A stretch of DNA of 64,000 nucleotides. Source: Polytrichum commune. Its lineage: Eukaryota; Streptophyta; Polytrichopsida; Polytrichales; Polytrichaceae. Numbering within the stretch: position 1 is the stretch's first letter; every line of letters begins with the position of its first letter. Where the stretch lies: contig OX485807.1 of assembly GCA_950295325.1 (NCBI GenBank), forward strand, positions 19,441,666-19,505,665, read 5' to 3'. The notes under the pieces were generated by a model. The model did no database searches. It was not told the origin of the DNA and saw nothing but the letters and a program-made list of their open reading frames with translations. Of the stretch, positions 1 to 10,964 are shown in pieces. Both the position numbers and the translations under genes were made by a program.

Positions 1-576
1 GTTCACTCAATGACACCCAAAAGTGATCTCAAGTGGTTTGAAACAACACCTTTCTGGCCAATCATTACGTCCCACCTGTCACTACATCCTTTTCAGGCCA
101 CCACTTTTACGATTAGCCAATGTGGGTCCACACAAGAATCTTTCTACCCCTAGTCTAGTGCACTAGTAGTGGTCTTTCACCATTTTTGGTTTTTCTACCC
201 TATGTGGCTGAGCGAACAAGTCAGTGACCATTTGTGACCATTTGTGACCATTTTGTGACATGCATATTTGGATCGCCATGTTGTGTGACTTAACGGTTGT
301 GGCCCCATTGCTCTATTATGGGCACTACGAATACCACATAATTGTCATTTGATTAGATCAAATTGGGAATTGCCTCATCCAACTAGCACTTGTAAATGAA
401 AAAGATTGTCATTTTAAAGTTTTGGAGTTGACATGCAGAAGTTATGAGAGTTCAAATCGATCGAAAGTATTTTCTTATTCCGTAAATGATCACAAAAGCA
501 TTTCCAATTATGTTAAGTATTGAACCTAGAATGGTGTCTATATTGTGAGCACATAGTACAATGTCAACGAAGCACA

Positions 577-672
577 TGAATTTGCTAACGATCTCACACT
601 AATCACATGTTTCATATCCTAGGAGAAGTGGGCTAGTCAGAAAAAGTAACCATTTTAAGATCCATCTACCTC
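577..672 (-). repeat. terminal fragment of CCTAGGAGAAGTGGG dispersed repeat
   Basis: The segment with ATCCTAGGAGAAGTGGGCTA followed by a GATCCATCTACCTC end matches one end of the longer copies at 8062-8386 and 59365-59757. The shared terminal motif AAGGTAGATG / CATCTACCTT suggests an element with imperfect terminal inverted repeats. The family is not recognised. Confidence 0.55.
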
Positions 673-749
673 AATTGCGAGCAATCTTAAGGACAAACCC
701 CACCTATATCACAACCTTGAAGTGCATATAGAGAGACACAATGCAACAT

Positions 750-751
<2 letters not shown>

Positions 752-783
<32 letters not shown>
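752..783. repeat. (CT)n microsatellite
   Basis: Sixteen consecutive CT units are directly visible. No gene starts nearby, so this is not evidence for a promoter. Confidence 0.95.
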
Positions 784-784
<1 letters not shown>

Positions 785-867
785 AATCACCCAACCAACA
801 ACACTCAAGGTATTTCATCACAAAGAATTCAAGCATTTCAAATCAAGAGCGCCATGAGAACTTGAAT

Positions 868-1331
868 AAGAAAACGGTAGAACCACGAGGCTTTGTCCTT
901 TCTTATGAAAGACTACAATTGTAGTTGTACACTTTGCTCATGCTAGTCCATGGCTATTTACTATACCTATAACCAACTATAGTCAATTAGATTTTTTTTT
1001 CAATACATTTTAGGGAACAACTATAGTTAACTAAGCATATATAACTATAGTTAACTACATTTTAAAACCATTATAGTTAACTACATTTTTTGGCAGGTCA
1101 AATTGCAAACAACTATAGTTACAAAAGGTAAGTAGCCAACTAATAGTTGAATTAGTTGGTTAGGTTGTCCAAGGTATGCAAGCTTTCACCATCCACGTTA
1201 AATAAACTGGACCATTAATAATAAGAACACGTAATGTCCAAGTGTGAACGCAAAGTGGGTAGGAAATTTGCTCTTGAAACATAGAAGTCGATGCATAGTC
1301 TATTTGTCCTACAAACAAAGCTAATAAAAAG
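868..1331. repeat. dispersed repeat copy 1, carrying a hAT-type terminus
   Basis: About 460 bp that recur in the same orientation at 10436-10895 at roughly 85-90% identity by eye. The left part has TAACTATAGTTA-like palindromes, and the stretch up to 1178 is the reversed end of the hAT-like family (GTTGTCCAAGGTATG). The opposite hAT terminus is not recognisable. Both copies share the flank after the terminus (CAAGCTTTCA...), so the whole block was copied together. Confidence 0.7.
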
Positions 1332-3975
1332 AACGTACACCCAATTCTTGCTTTTGTTTAAGCACATCAAGCGCGACCTCAGAAAATACACGACAAAAAC
1401 CAAACAACCTTTGGATCATATTGAAGATCGTCTCATCCAGTTAGCAATTGCAAATATCATAAATATTTCATTTCAAGCTTCGCATCGGAGTTGGGATGCA
1501 AAAATCAAGAGGTTGGCAAATTGACTTTCTCTTTAAATGATCATACATGTCCTTCTAATTATGTTAACTATTGAACCTAGAAACGATGTTCAGGTTTTGA
1601 GTTCATATTGCAATTTCTTCGGAACACATGTCATGTTGGTGTAACTCATTCTTGACTATAGGCTTTATGTAGGTGTCCAATTAAATAGAGTGAACAACCA
1701 CCAAGCCTTGCTCTCCATCATGTTTTGAAAAACTAAGGGATTGATTCACCCCACCTCTACTCCTAGATCGAAGCAAGTTGCAACCCAAGCAATAACTTAT
1801 TGTTGCAACCTCCAAGCACAAATTGAAGGACAAATGCAACACATCCACATCCGCATTTCTTTGCAAGCTTCGAGTCTTCTTTTGCCCAACAAATCACACC
1901 AACCCTCCCTATCTCCCTCCACGAATCTAAAGCTTGTTACTAGAAGCAACACTAAAAGCATCGTCGCATTCCTATGTGGTGTAGTGAGTGTTCGCCCTAT
2001 ATGTAAGCATCTTGGAAATTATACACTTAATGAGATTCTTTTTGGCAAGGTCGGAAACTTGAATCTTGGTAGATGGGAGAAGGCTTGCTTTGAAGATATG
2101 TAACAACGAGGTGTCCACTAATGAGAGATTGCCACTTGGCTATACTTGGCATTCATGCATGGGAATCAAGGTCCCTGATTCTTGGATTTATTTTTGCATA
2201 GAAATAAATAAAAATAGAAAGAGAATGTCCTTACACATGCTCAAGAATCCTACGATTCTAGCATCTCAAATCACAAATCCAAGGGTTTAGCCTTTGGACA
2301 TGGACATTTTGGTTCAGGATGCCACTAATGGTATTGGAAGCAACATGTGGGATGAAATATACAATCTCATATCTAGAAAAGGATTCTCATAGAGAGTAGA
2401 TTTTTTAATAACTATGTTAGGGTTAAATCCAATCGTTACATAACAGTAATACATGGTACATGATAAAGGCTTGAAATAACTGTCATTTTAGAAGAAACTA
2501 TACATAGTGTATTATGGGCTTTTGTATTCGTTTAATTGTGTGTATCCCTATGAAAGAATGAGTAACTGGATTGTAGGAAACATGTCTATTGTTATAATAT
2601 TTTGAAGGTTTAATGAGGGAAAGAACATCCAATAGTAGAGGAAGCTCATCTGGGAAGCCTTTAGTTGACTACAACTACTTGTATTTATTTATTTAAAATA
2701 AAGATGCTTTATCAACAACAAAATATAAAGGTTGCATTCTAGGCAACAAATTTTTCTATGAATCAAGCTCAGAGATGGGATAAGTGTTCATTGAACATCA
2801 CCTAGCCTCTTTTGTGAATCTCAAAGGGTATCAAACATGATCCCTCACTTGTGACAAATAAGTGCTCTCTCTCCCTATACCATGCAACATGCCCAATGGT
2901 GGCAAACCCAACCTTCAAAGAAACATCCAATAAACTTCCTCTGAAAGTGGTCCCATATTTGTCCAAGGTCATTGTTGCTTTAACATATTTTTTGTGAATT
3001 TTGTTGACAAATTGCTAAGACTTGAAGGAGGACATTAATATCCTTGTTCTTGAGTGTTGCCCATTGCAGGGTCGTTCATCTTTAGTATTGTGGGTAACAC
3101 CTTGAACCAAACATGCTTCTAAGATGACATTCAAGCTCCTTATGAGGGACACTTATCATCCAACCAACAAACTTTGACCACCTCTTGAATGGTTGCAATG
3201 GGCAACTTTTCTTCTAGTGCTAGATGTCCCAACTTGGGAACTTCAACTTTTGTGCCCATTATCTCTTCTCAAGCTTGTTGAAATGAAACCTATTTTTCTT
3301 CCCAAATCTACATAAGGGAGTTGATTTCCACATACAAGTGACTAATCATCAAATGTGAATTGGTGATAGTGGGGTTGGATCATATAGATGCACCTTATGG
3401 CAATAAAGGGTTAAGGTTGGGCATTGGGACATGACATAATCATTTGATGTGATGTGTTGGCGTCACGTCAAGGGCAACACTTGGGTGGCACTACCCAAAT
3501 GTTACTACAATAGGATGGAATATTATCACAAAGCTCCAAGTGCATGAATGTAACTAAGGTTTCGTGTAAAAGTGACCACATTGAGAAACCTAACCACTTG
3601 AACTAGAATTCCACTCTTAAGATTAAGATGAGAGGAAGAGGGATGACGTCGACCAAGGGTTGGTGTGAATGAGAGTCAATTCACCCTTGATCAAAAAAAC
3701 AACATGGTCAAATGCAAACCTAAGTCACGTTCACAAAGCATGGATAAGGAACAAAGCCTATTATCTCGTGTCAAAGGTGGTCCCTTTTAAGAGCCTAAGC
3801 GCCCTCCGGTAAATGATGGATGTAAAATTTCACCTAATTTTGAGGAGATGTCATTACTGAGAATCATGGAGTGAAAATGAAGGACGCCCTATGGAGTTTT
3901 GTGTTTATATCAAATTTGAATAAGAAGTTTGCTAAAAAAAACTCAAAAATTGTAACACTAACCAAGTCCTCCCTA
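1332..3975. other. gene-free stretch
   Basis: Only short, unrelated ORFs of up to about 120 codons with no recognisable motif. No splice-linked reading frame, tRNA or clear repeat boundary was seen. Confidence 0.5.
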
Positions 3976-4303
3976 CACTAGTAGAAAACTATGCCCAAAA
4001 AAACCGCAGCCAAAATCGGTTGCAGTTCTTATGACCAACCTGATCTAAAGTCTCTAAACGACTACATATATTCCTTTTTTGTTTCATGACTGCAATTCTA
4101 AATGTTATGAGCGTGTAATATATCATTGGAAAGACATTTTCAAGACCTTTCCAACGGTATATTGTTCGATCCTAAATTCCTAAAATTTAGTCATCAAACC
4201 AAAAAATAAATTTGCAGTCATTTAGCGACTTCATATCAGACTGGTCAAAACAATGACAACCGATTTCGGCTGCGGTTTTTTTTGGCATAGTTTTCTACTA
4301 GTG
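3976..4303. mobile_element. CACTA (En/Spm-type) MITE
   Basis: The element starts CACTAGTAGAAAACTATGCC and ends with the inverted copy GGCATAGTTTTCTACTAGTG. The inverted repeats run about 45 bp and include the GGTTG/CAACC and CCGCAGCC/GGCTGCGG blocks. CACTAGTAGAAAA is a typical plant CACTA terminus. The flanking trinucleotides are cta on the left and ctt on the right, an imperfect 3-bp target duplication. At 328 bp it has no coding capacity and would need a transposase in trans. Confidence 0.88.
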
Positions 4304-4767
4304 CTTCTGTGGCCTCAAAATAACGTGGAATTTGTGGTGGTAAAATTCCCTTGAGATGCTCCTATGCCCAAATTCATTCTTGAATGTGAAAGGCAAATTA
4401 TTAAGTTTCAGTATCACCTATCTGGTCAACCGAAGATCCCTGGCCAACTGCTTTACATTAATGTGAAAATCAAGTTGGCCCACACTTATTTATCAACATT
4501 CCACACTATTTTGAAAATGTGTTACCACAGTAACAAGTACATGAAATGTAGTTTTTTTTTGCCATACAGATTGATAACTAAAGTTATAAGTTTTTTGTGA
4601 TTTAATTTTCACCCGAGGTAATTTGTATGAGTAAAGAGGCAACCTATTCATGAAGACAACCTAATTGCACACATTAGGGGATAGAATAAGAACATGGACT
4701 AGGGGCGTAGTCTTATGATATTCTGATTGACATAGTAGTAAATGCTATTGAATCAGGTCTTTAGTAC
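4304..4767. other. gene-free spacer
   Basis: AT-rich spacer with no supported gene or repeat boundary. The 78-codon ORF here has no recognisable motif. Confidence 0.5.
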
Positions 4768-5104
4768 ACTACACTAAATATGATATTTAGTGTTTGATTA
4801 TATTTATTGTTGTTATCACCCTATCATGCTCAACACTAGTTTTCAATTCTTTAATAGTTAGTGTTAGACATAAATGCGCCACCACCTTCCCTACTGCCAC
4901 CTCCCTTCTCCTTTTATCAATCTTAAATTTTTTTCATATCTTTACTGACACTAAATTCATGCATGTAACTTCCACATATTACCATAGTTGATATTTAATG
5001 TTTGAGTTTACATTAAATGTTACTTACTTTCATAGGGTTAGTGATATTTAGTGTATGCGTTCGTATTTAGTGTATCAAACACTAAATATCATATTTAGTG
5101 TAGT
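4768..5104. mobile_element. MITE, ACACTAAATAT family, copy 1
   Basis: The terminal inverted repeats are about 30 bp. The left end reads ACTACACTAAATATGATATT and continues TTAGTGTTTGAT; the right end is its inverse. Each TIR is itself a near-palindrome (ACTAAATAT/ATATTTAGT). The interior is noncoding and shares blocks (TAACTTCCACATATTACCAT, TGTTTGAGTTTACAT) with the copy at 6083-6386. The flanking target duplication is not clear. Confidence 0.85.
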
Positions 5105-5127
5105 TGTCCCAATTAGAGCATATGGTA

Positions 5128-5785
5128 GTAGTTCCCTAAACACGCATTATTTTGCCAAATCTCAAATTGAGTGAGGGCTAAAATGTTAAATGAGTGATAT
5201 TAAATTCATGACTGGTCCAAGATGACCTTAAACTAACGAATGATAGTAGAGATGTACTCAAAACTAAATGATGTGGTTGGTGGTTTGATTCCCGGTTGTG
5301 AAATCTTCTCCCTACTTGATGGAAAAAATAGCTAGGTGGCCACACACCTCTATGTGTTCCAAAACAAAAACAAAAACGACCAAACAAACAAACAAACAAA
5401 CAAAAAACTAAAACTAAAAAAAAAAACTTTAAAAAAATTAATTCATGAATTCATGTAATTTACCATGCATTTTAAGAAAATTAGTGCATGCTCCAAGGTG
5501 TTTTATACGATGCAAAATTTGTTTTGGTGAGCTCAAAGAGGCTTCTTCTTCATCTTTTCAGCTGGCGGACACTCCCTCTTGAGGCATTGCCTAACACTAA
5601 GAAATTGAAGAGAACTTACATTGAGAGTTTCCGGCACTTTGACACTTTGGACTCCTAAAACTCTAACTCTTCTGGTGACACTAATTTCATAGTGTAAAGA
5701 AATTTAGTACCACCTTCACTAATTTCCCACACACATTAGTAGCCCACCCTCACTAAATGGGATAATTGGTGTGGTAAGGATAAAA
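5128..5785. repeat. dispersed repeat pair, copy 1 (interrupted by a SINE)
   Basis: Shares an ordered series of blocks with 15265-15680: TATTTTGCCAAATCTCAAA, AGTGAGGGCT, GATGAGCTCAAAGAG, TGAGAGTTTCCGGCAC and ACTAATTTCCCACA. The extra length compared with the second copy is a SINE insertion at about 5205-5440. No coding capacity is evident. Confidence 0.8.
5205..5440 (+). mobile_element. tRNA-derived SINE, copy 1
   Basis: The head contains a pol III B-box-like motif (GGTTTGATTCC, about 5283-5293) preceded by a weak A-box region. The same head block recurs inverted at about 43776-43935. The tail is A-rich with repeated AAAC units and A-runs (5360-5430). The insertion is flanked by TTAAATTCATGA on the left and TTAATTCATGA on the right, which fits a target duplication. 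The paralogous repeat at 15265-15680 carries the uninterrupted site (TAAATTCACGAAC). Confidence 0.75.
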
Positions 5786-5876
5786 CACATGTAAAGTACA
5801 ATTTATAGTGGTTTCATTTGGGGGTAGTCAAAGTTCGTTGACTGGACACCCCACTCCCCTTAGTTGTTAATACTCA
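5786..5876. other. short spacer before hAT copy 1
   Basis: AT-rich spacer with no supported feature. It ends in the 8-bp sequence AAACCCTT that serves as target duplication of the next element. Confidence 0.5.
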
Positions 5877-6082
5877 AAACCCTTCAAACCTTGGACAACT
5901 TACCAGCTAATTCAACTATTAGTTAACTCGTTGTCTTTCATAATTATAGTTGTTTGCGATTTGATCTGCCAAAAAATCTAGTTAACTATAGTTATATCTA
6001 GTTAACTAAATATGTAGTTTAACTAAAGTTGTACGCAACTTGTTCACGAAATTATGTTGTAGTGTTGTAGTGTTGGAGTGTC

Positions 6083-6386
6083 ACTACACTAAATAATATA
6101 TTTATTGTTTGATTATATTTAATGGTGTTACCACCATACCCTACTCAACACTAATTTTCAATTATTTGATAATTAATGCTAGAAGATATGCTAGAATATA
6201 TGTTGGGTTTATCCTTTTTTCATTGTTAATTTTTTCTTCATATCCTTACCAACACTAAATTCAAACATGTAACTTCCACATATTACCATAGTTGATATTA
6301 AGTGTTTGAGTTTACATTTAATGTTACTCACTTTCATAGGGTTATTGATATTTAGTGTATCAAACACTAAGTATCCTATTTGGTGG
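6083..6386. mobile_element. MITE, ACACTAAATAT family, copy 2, nested in hAT copy 1
   Basis: The left end reads ACTACACTAAATAATATATT and the right end CAAACACTAAGTATCCTATT. The interior is homologous to 4768-5104 but about 30 bp shorter. The two other hAT copies read straight through this position (..GTGTCACTAGTGTG..), so the MITE inserted after the hAT element landed. Confidence 0.8.
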
Positions 6387-6390
6387 TATA

Positions 6391-6513
6391 CATGGAGGTT
6401 GTTCCGGAGCCCAACATTGTGATTGCTTGTATAAAGGCGTTACTTGATGATCCTCAGTGACCTGAGCATATTAAAGACCCTCAACTAAAGCAAATCAAGA
6501 GGTGAACTTCTTT
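6391..6513 (+). pseudogene. exon-like segment conserved in three hAT copies
   Basis: A reading frame of about 40 codons containing KDPQLKQIKR and (F/L)LDDPQ, followed immediately by GTGAAC as a possible splice donor. The same block lies at 11209-11329 and 55645-55757 with mostly third-position or conservative changes. This copy has TGA instead of TGG after DDPQ, and the 11209 copy has a 1-bp deletion. It could be a captured host exon or the last recognisable piece of an element-encoded protein. The family is not recognised. Confidence 0.5.
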
Positions 6514-6665
6514 CAATATATAATAATACTTGGAATTTTTCTAGTGAACAATAGTTGTTCTTGAATCCAATCTTAATTTTTTTTAGTTAATTATAGTTGT
6601 TCCCTATGTATTAAAAAAGAGTTAACTATAGTTATTTTGGCAGTTGTCCAAAGTCTGAAACCCTT

Positions 6666-8061
6666 GTCCTTGCCTTCACCTCAAATAAGCCAAGCCCGGT
6701 TTCCAAAGGCAACCAAGGAGGAGGATGAGATGGGTCCCTAGGTCGATAAAAGGTCGGTTGTCGGGAATAGGGTGCGATTTCCTAAACACTTAAATCCGAC
6801 ACATTATTGGCTACTAAGTTGGGCCTACTTTACACATGTGACGAAAGGGCCGTGAGAAAAATAGTTTAGGATTTCTTGTGGTCATGGTGAGCGGTCTGAA
6901 CACTATGAACAAGAGAAACTCCACATCATTATTTCAAAGATTTGGTCACGGGATATAATGTAAAGAGGATTTAGATCGGGATGTAGTGTTTTTATGAGTG
7001 TTTAGATTATTAGAAAAAATGCTAAATAATCTACATTGATATTACAAATTCTTTAAATATCTTATATTGAACATGGAATTCTTCTTTTGACATGGCCACC
7101 TTATTTTCCACTAAGACAACTTATTTGGGTTCCCTCGTCGCGAAATTTGGGTGATCATCATACATACTTGATCAATGTTGGACATGCAAGATGTTATGTT
7201 ATCTTCTCATCCTTTTTTTTGCTCACTCACGGGTACTTTTAGTTTTGATGACCTTGTGTAAAACGAAATGGGACCACCACATGGTTCTCAACCATTTTTT
7301 ATTTTTTTTTGAAAGCAGTGGTCATGGTCCATGATCACTAGTGCAATCAAGTTCCCCTTAGTTACTGAGGGTGTTATTTGTGTTGATCATGTCCCTAAGG
7401 TGATTGATCTTTAAAGTGTGGCGGATATAAAAGTGTGGTCTTGAAATTGGTGAGTGCAACAGTGCATTAAGTAAGCCAAAGTTAGAAGCCATTAAGGATA
7501 AGCAACATTAAGTGCAAATTAACAACACTTTGGTTAATCATAGTGGTGGTGTAAGAAACACATAAAAAGAGCACTAATTGTAACCGCTCACAATGGCTAA
7601 TATACGTTCTAGTCCCTCAACAAGGTGGTGTAGAAATGTTCAACAATTCAAGGTGAACAATACCCTCGTTTATACAAGGCTCTCACACACTATCAAGCTA
7701 TTTGTGACAATTTTCACCCAACAACCAAGATTAGGGGAACCCCCCCCCCCCCTATGTGACGCCAAAAGATCCCATGGTGTAATGCATATTTACAATTTAT
7801 AGGGCCCACAACATGTTTTTGACAGGCAAGTTTTTAGTTCATTTGCTAATCTATGTTAAGTCTCTTGCAATCTTTCAAATATGTTAAGAGATCCAAATAA
7901 ACTTAGATCCTAAAAATCACCTTTTACAAATCACATACCTTAGATTATCCATCTAAGCATATCAAAAGCCATGCAACTCATTTTATTTGGATCACATCTC
8001 AATTTCCTATGGGGATTTTCTAAATCAAAATAATTGTATGAAATCCATTGTGGTCATATAA
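6666..8061. other. gene-free stretch with a poly-C tract
   Basis: No supported gene. A C13 tract lies at 7740-7752. Sequence after about 7960 (AAGCCATGCA, then ATCCATTGTGGTCATATAAGG) is repeated at about 8760-8850, so it is part of dispersed repeat DNA. Confidence 0.5.
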
Positions 8062-8386
8062 GGTAAACATGGCTTATCCGGTTACTTATCTTAAATCAAT
8101 ACCTATATTTGAGTGGCGCATGATTAGGTGTGGATCTAAGAATATACACTCAAAATATATGTTTCTAAAGATACCTGACCATGTGCTCAAAATCCATTGA
8201 CCATGCTAGGCTCAATAGTCAACAAAATTATGGGGGGGGGACCTATATGACCATTTAACAAGAAAACACTATGGTCATGATTTGGATATACTAATCATCT
8301 CACATTGATTGTGTGTTCCACATCCTAGGAGAAGTGGGTGCCAAGTTAGAGAGTGCCCATTTAATTAAAGCCTGCTTACCTCGGGG
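8062..8386 (+). repeat. CCTAGGAGAAGTGGG dispersed repeat, with G9 tract
   Basis: Block order: AAGGTAAACATGGC end, GGTTACTTATCTTAA, ATTTGAGTGG, CTCAATAGTC, a G9 run at 8232-8240, ACCTATATGACCATTTAA, then ATCCTAGGAGAAGTGGGTG and a terminal TTACCTC. The reverse complement of 59365-59757 has the same order. No coding capacity. Related pieces lie at 577-672, 41601-41822 and 50780-51275. Confidence 0.75.
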
Positions 8387-10435
8387 CCGCGCGTTTGTGC
8401 TACTCATAGTGGTCATGCCCCCAACGTTTGTGTGGGATAATGTGGTTCTTGAGTCTTGCCTAAGCCGCCGGATTATGAGAATGTGAGAATGTTGGACCAT
8501 ATATATAGTTGTGTAAAGTGCATAATTGGCAAGTCTATGGCCCTACCTACCTTGAAACCTTCACTCACTTGTGTCCAACACTACAAATGGATATGTGTGC
8601 GTCTTGTTTTTAGACATACGTGCCACATTGTTTTTTTTGTCGAGAACCATATAAGGTAGTCACAACTGTTCCCAACAATTTGACGAGTTGCGGTACCTAA
8701 ATCTGTCTAATTGATCTGTGAATATATGGTTGAATTAGCACTTCAAAGTGAATTTAAAAGCCATGCAATTCAAGCTACTTGAATCATTTTTCAATATCTT
8801 ATGGGATATCCTAATTTTAATTTTTCAAAATCCATTGCGGTCATGTAGGGGCATTTGTTTGTTGTACCAATCTTGGTCATACCCCACCTCTTGCATGGCA
8901 TAAAATGCCTCATGAATAATCTATTATCATGACCTTACGTGAAACTTCACAGGTGTGAGGATATGAAGATCACATGTAATATGCCACAATGGCAACTTAT
9001 AATGCCTTTTGTACTAATTGGAGTGTAATATTGACAATTCCATATCCCTAGTATGCCTATTGTATTTTGGAGCCTTCACTTGTTTATCTCACAACATGCT
9101 ACATGTTGGACTTGTTATATGTGCATATAAATCATGTTATGCCTATGTAAAACCATGTTACATATGCTTTGTGTCCACTATACCCTCAATTTTAGGTGGT
9201 CCATCATAGATCATGATTCACAACCCATATAGGTGCGCCTACCTTATGTCCACAATGCCCCATAAAGCAGGGGACTTCTTGGAGGATCCCATAGTTTCAC
9301 CTTGGTCCTTGAACCCATGACTCGTGCCTTTGATGGTACCAATATGTCCCATATTTGGCTTGGCCGACCCTTGCTTTTAATTACCCTTTACTTGAAGCTG
9401 CCCTTTATTTCTTACAAAGTTGCCCCTAATTGCATCTTAAGAAAGTGTAGTTCACACTTAATTGTATACTTTTACATATAGTGGCATGATGACATCTCTC
9501 ATAACACTGCTTAACCCTGTGCTCTCTCACCCTAGGCATGAGACTAGTACGTCCGAGGGTCGGGAGTAAACATTTTGCAATTCTCAAAAAATAACGGTAT
9601 GAGTTCTAGTGTGGCAAAGTCCTCATAGAACATCATGGACTCAACATGGATTCCCTTTGACTTAGACATAGCGAGGAAATACGATGCTTAACAATGTCGA
9701 GTTATCATGTACCAATTTAAATAGTAAGATATGGTGGCACCTATCATCTCATTGACATGTGCATTAGTCGCCCATCGTTACCACAACTATTGCCCTAATA
9801 GTTGCCCTAATTGCTATGATATGCACAAATGAGTTGCCTTGATTGTCAAACACACAATTACACAAGGAATTAAAAAAATGATGATGAAGATGTCAATGTA
9901 AATAAAGGGTTGTTTGTCAACTACCAAGGTAGGATGCATGTCCCACAATTACATGACTCATGTCAAATACACTAGTCCCCGTTGTTCATGGGAATTGAAC
10001 CCAACTTGTCACCAATAATTCACCAAAGGAAAGTATTGCACACAACCACTGATCTCAATCATCAAACAAATACATTGTGAATTGGTCAAAGATTAGCCAC
10101 TTTCTTTAGTTTAGAGTGAAATCTTTGAGCATGTCAATTACAAACTTGTAAGAGGGAGAGGAGACAGTCTTAACATGAATGGATGAGGTGTACACTCACA
10201 TGCAAGAATTTCCTATTACTTTAACTTCAATGAACATTGTCAACTTGATGGTCCAACTTTCATGGTCCGCTTTCTTATAAAAATAAAATAAAATAAAAAC
10301 TTACAAAGCCATTGGGCCTCTCACTATGTGTAAACCGAATGTAGACCAAGAAGAATGACCATGCATCAAAAAGTGAATGTGCTGATTTTTTTTTAATATA
10401 TGTCCAAAAAGAGTAGATTTGAAAAAGAAAAGAAA
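8387..10435. other. gene-free stretch
   Basis: Noncoding. The block at about 8760-8850 repeats 7968-8065. No reading frame, splice series or RNA gene can be supported. Confidence 0.5.
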
Positions 10436-10895
10436 AGAAAACGGTAGAACCATGAGGCTATGTTCTTTCTTATGAAAGACTACAATTGTAGTTATACACT
10501 TTGCTCATGCCAGTCCATGGCTATTTACTATACCTATAATCAACTATAGTCAATTAGATTCTTTTTCAATACATTTTAGGGAAGAATTATAATTAACTAT
10601 ATATACATAACTATAATTAACTAGATTTTAAAACAACTACAGTTAACTACATTTTTTGGCAAGTCAAATCATGAACAACTATAGTTACGAAAGGCAACTA
10701 CTTAACTAATAGTTGAATTAGTTGGTTAGTTGTCCAAGGTATGCAAGCTTTCATCATCCATGTTCAATAAACTGGACCAAAAATAACACGAAGAAGTAAC
10801 GTCCAAGTGTGAACACAAAATGGTTAGAAATTTGCTCTTGAAACATAAAAGTTGATGCATGGTCTTTGTCCTACAGACAATGCCAATAAAGTTTG
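10436..10895. repeat. dispersed repeat copy 2, carrying a hAT-type terminus
   Basis: Direct-orientation copy of 868-1331, collinear over about 460 bp. It includes the reversed hAT terminus (AGTTGTCCAAGGTATG at about 10728-10743) and the same downstream flank CAAGCTTTCA. It has small indels relative to copy 1. Confidence 0.7.
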
Positions 10896-10964
10896 ACCAT
10901 TCTCTTGTCTTCATTCTCTCTTCCCCAAAAAACATTTCATCAAAAACTCATTATTACAACATTT

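Larger units (their letters stand above)
1..867. other. gene-free stretch with repeat fragments
   Basis: No convincing gene. It contains three near-identical TGACCATTTG-type units in tandem at about 225-258, a fragment of the dispersed CCTAGGAGAAGTGGG repeat at 577-672, and a CT microsatellite at 752-783. The short ORFs look random. Confidence 0.6.
5885..6657 (+). mobile_element. non-autonomous hAT element, copy 1
   Basis: The termini are CAAACCTTGGACAACT on the left and the inverse AGTTGTCCAAAGTCTG on the right, flanked by perfect 8-bp duplications AAACCCTT (5877-5884 and 6658-6665). An 8-bp duplication with a CA..TG terminus is characteristic of hAT elements. Both subterminal zones carry GTTAACTATAGTTA-type palindromes. 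The interior has one exon-like segment (6391-6513) ending at a GT, conserved in the copies at 10965 and 55436. Its interior was later hit by an ACACTAAATAT MITE at 6083-6386. No hAT transposase is encoded. Confidence 0.85.

Noticed and set aside
225-258. CRISPR-like short repeats
   Set aside because: Three immediately adjacent units without spacers, in eukaryotic DNA. Simple tandem repeat.
752-783. (CT)n as a promoter pyrimidine patch or GAGA element
   Set aside because: No gene begins downstream within several kilobases.
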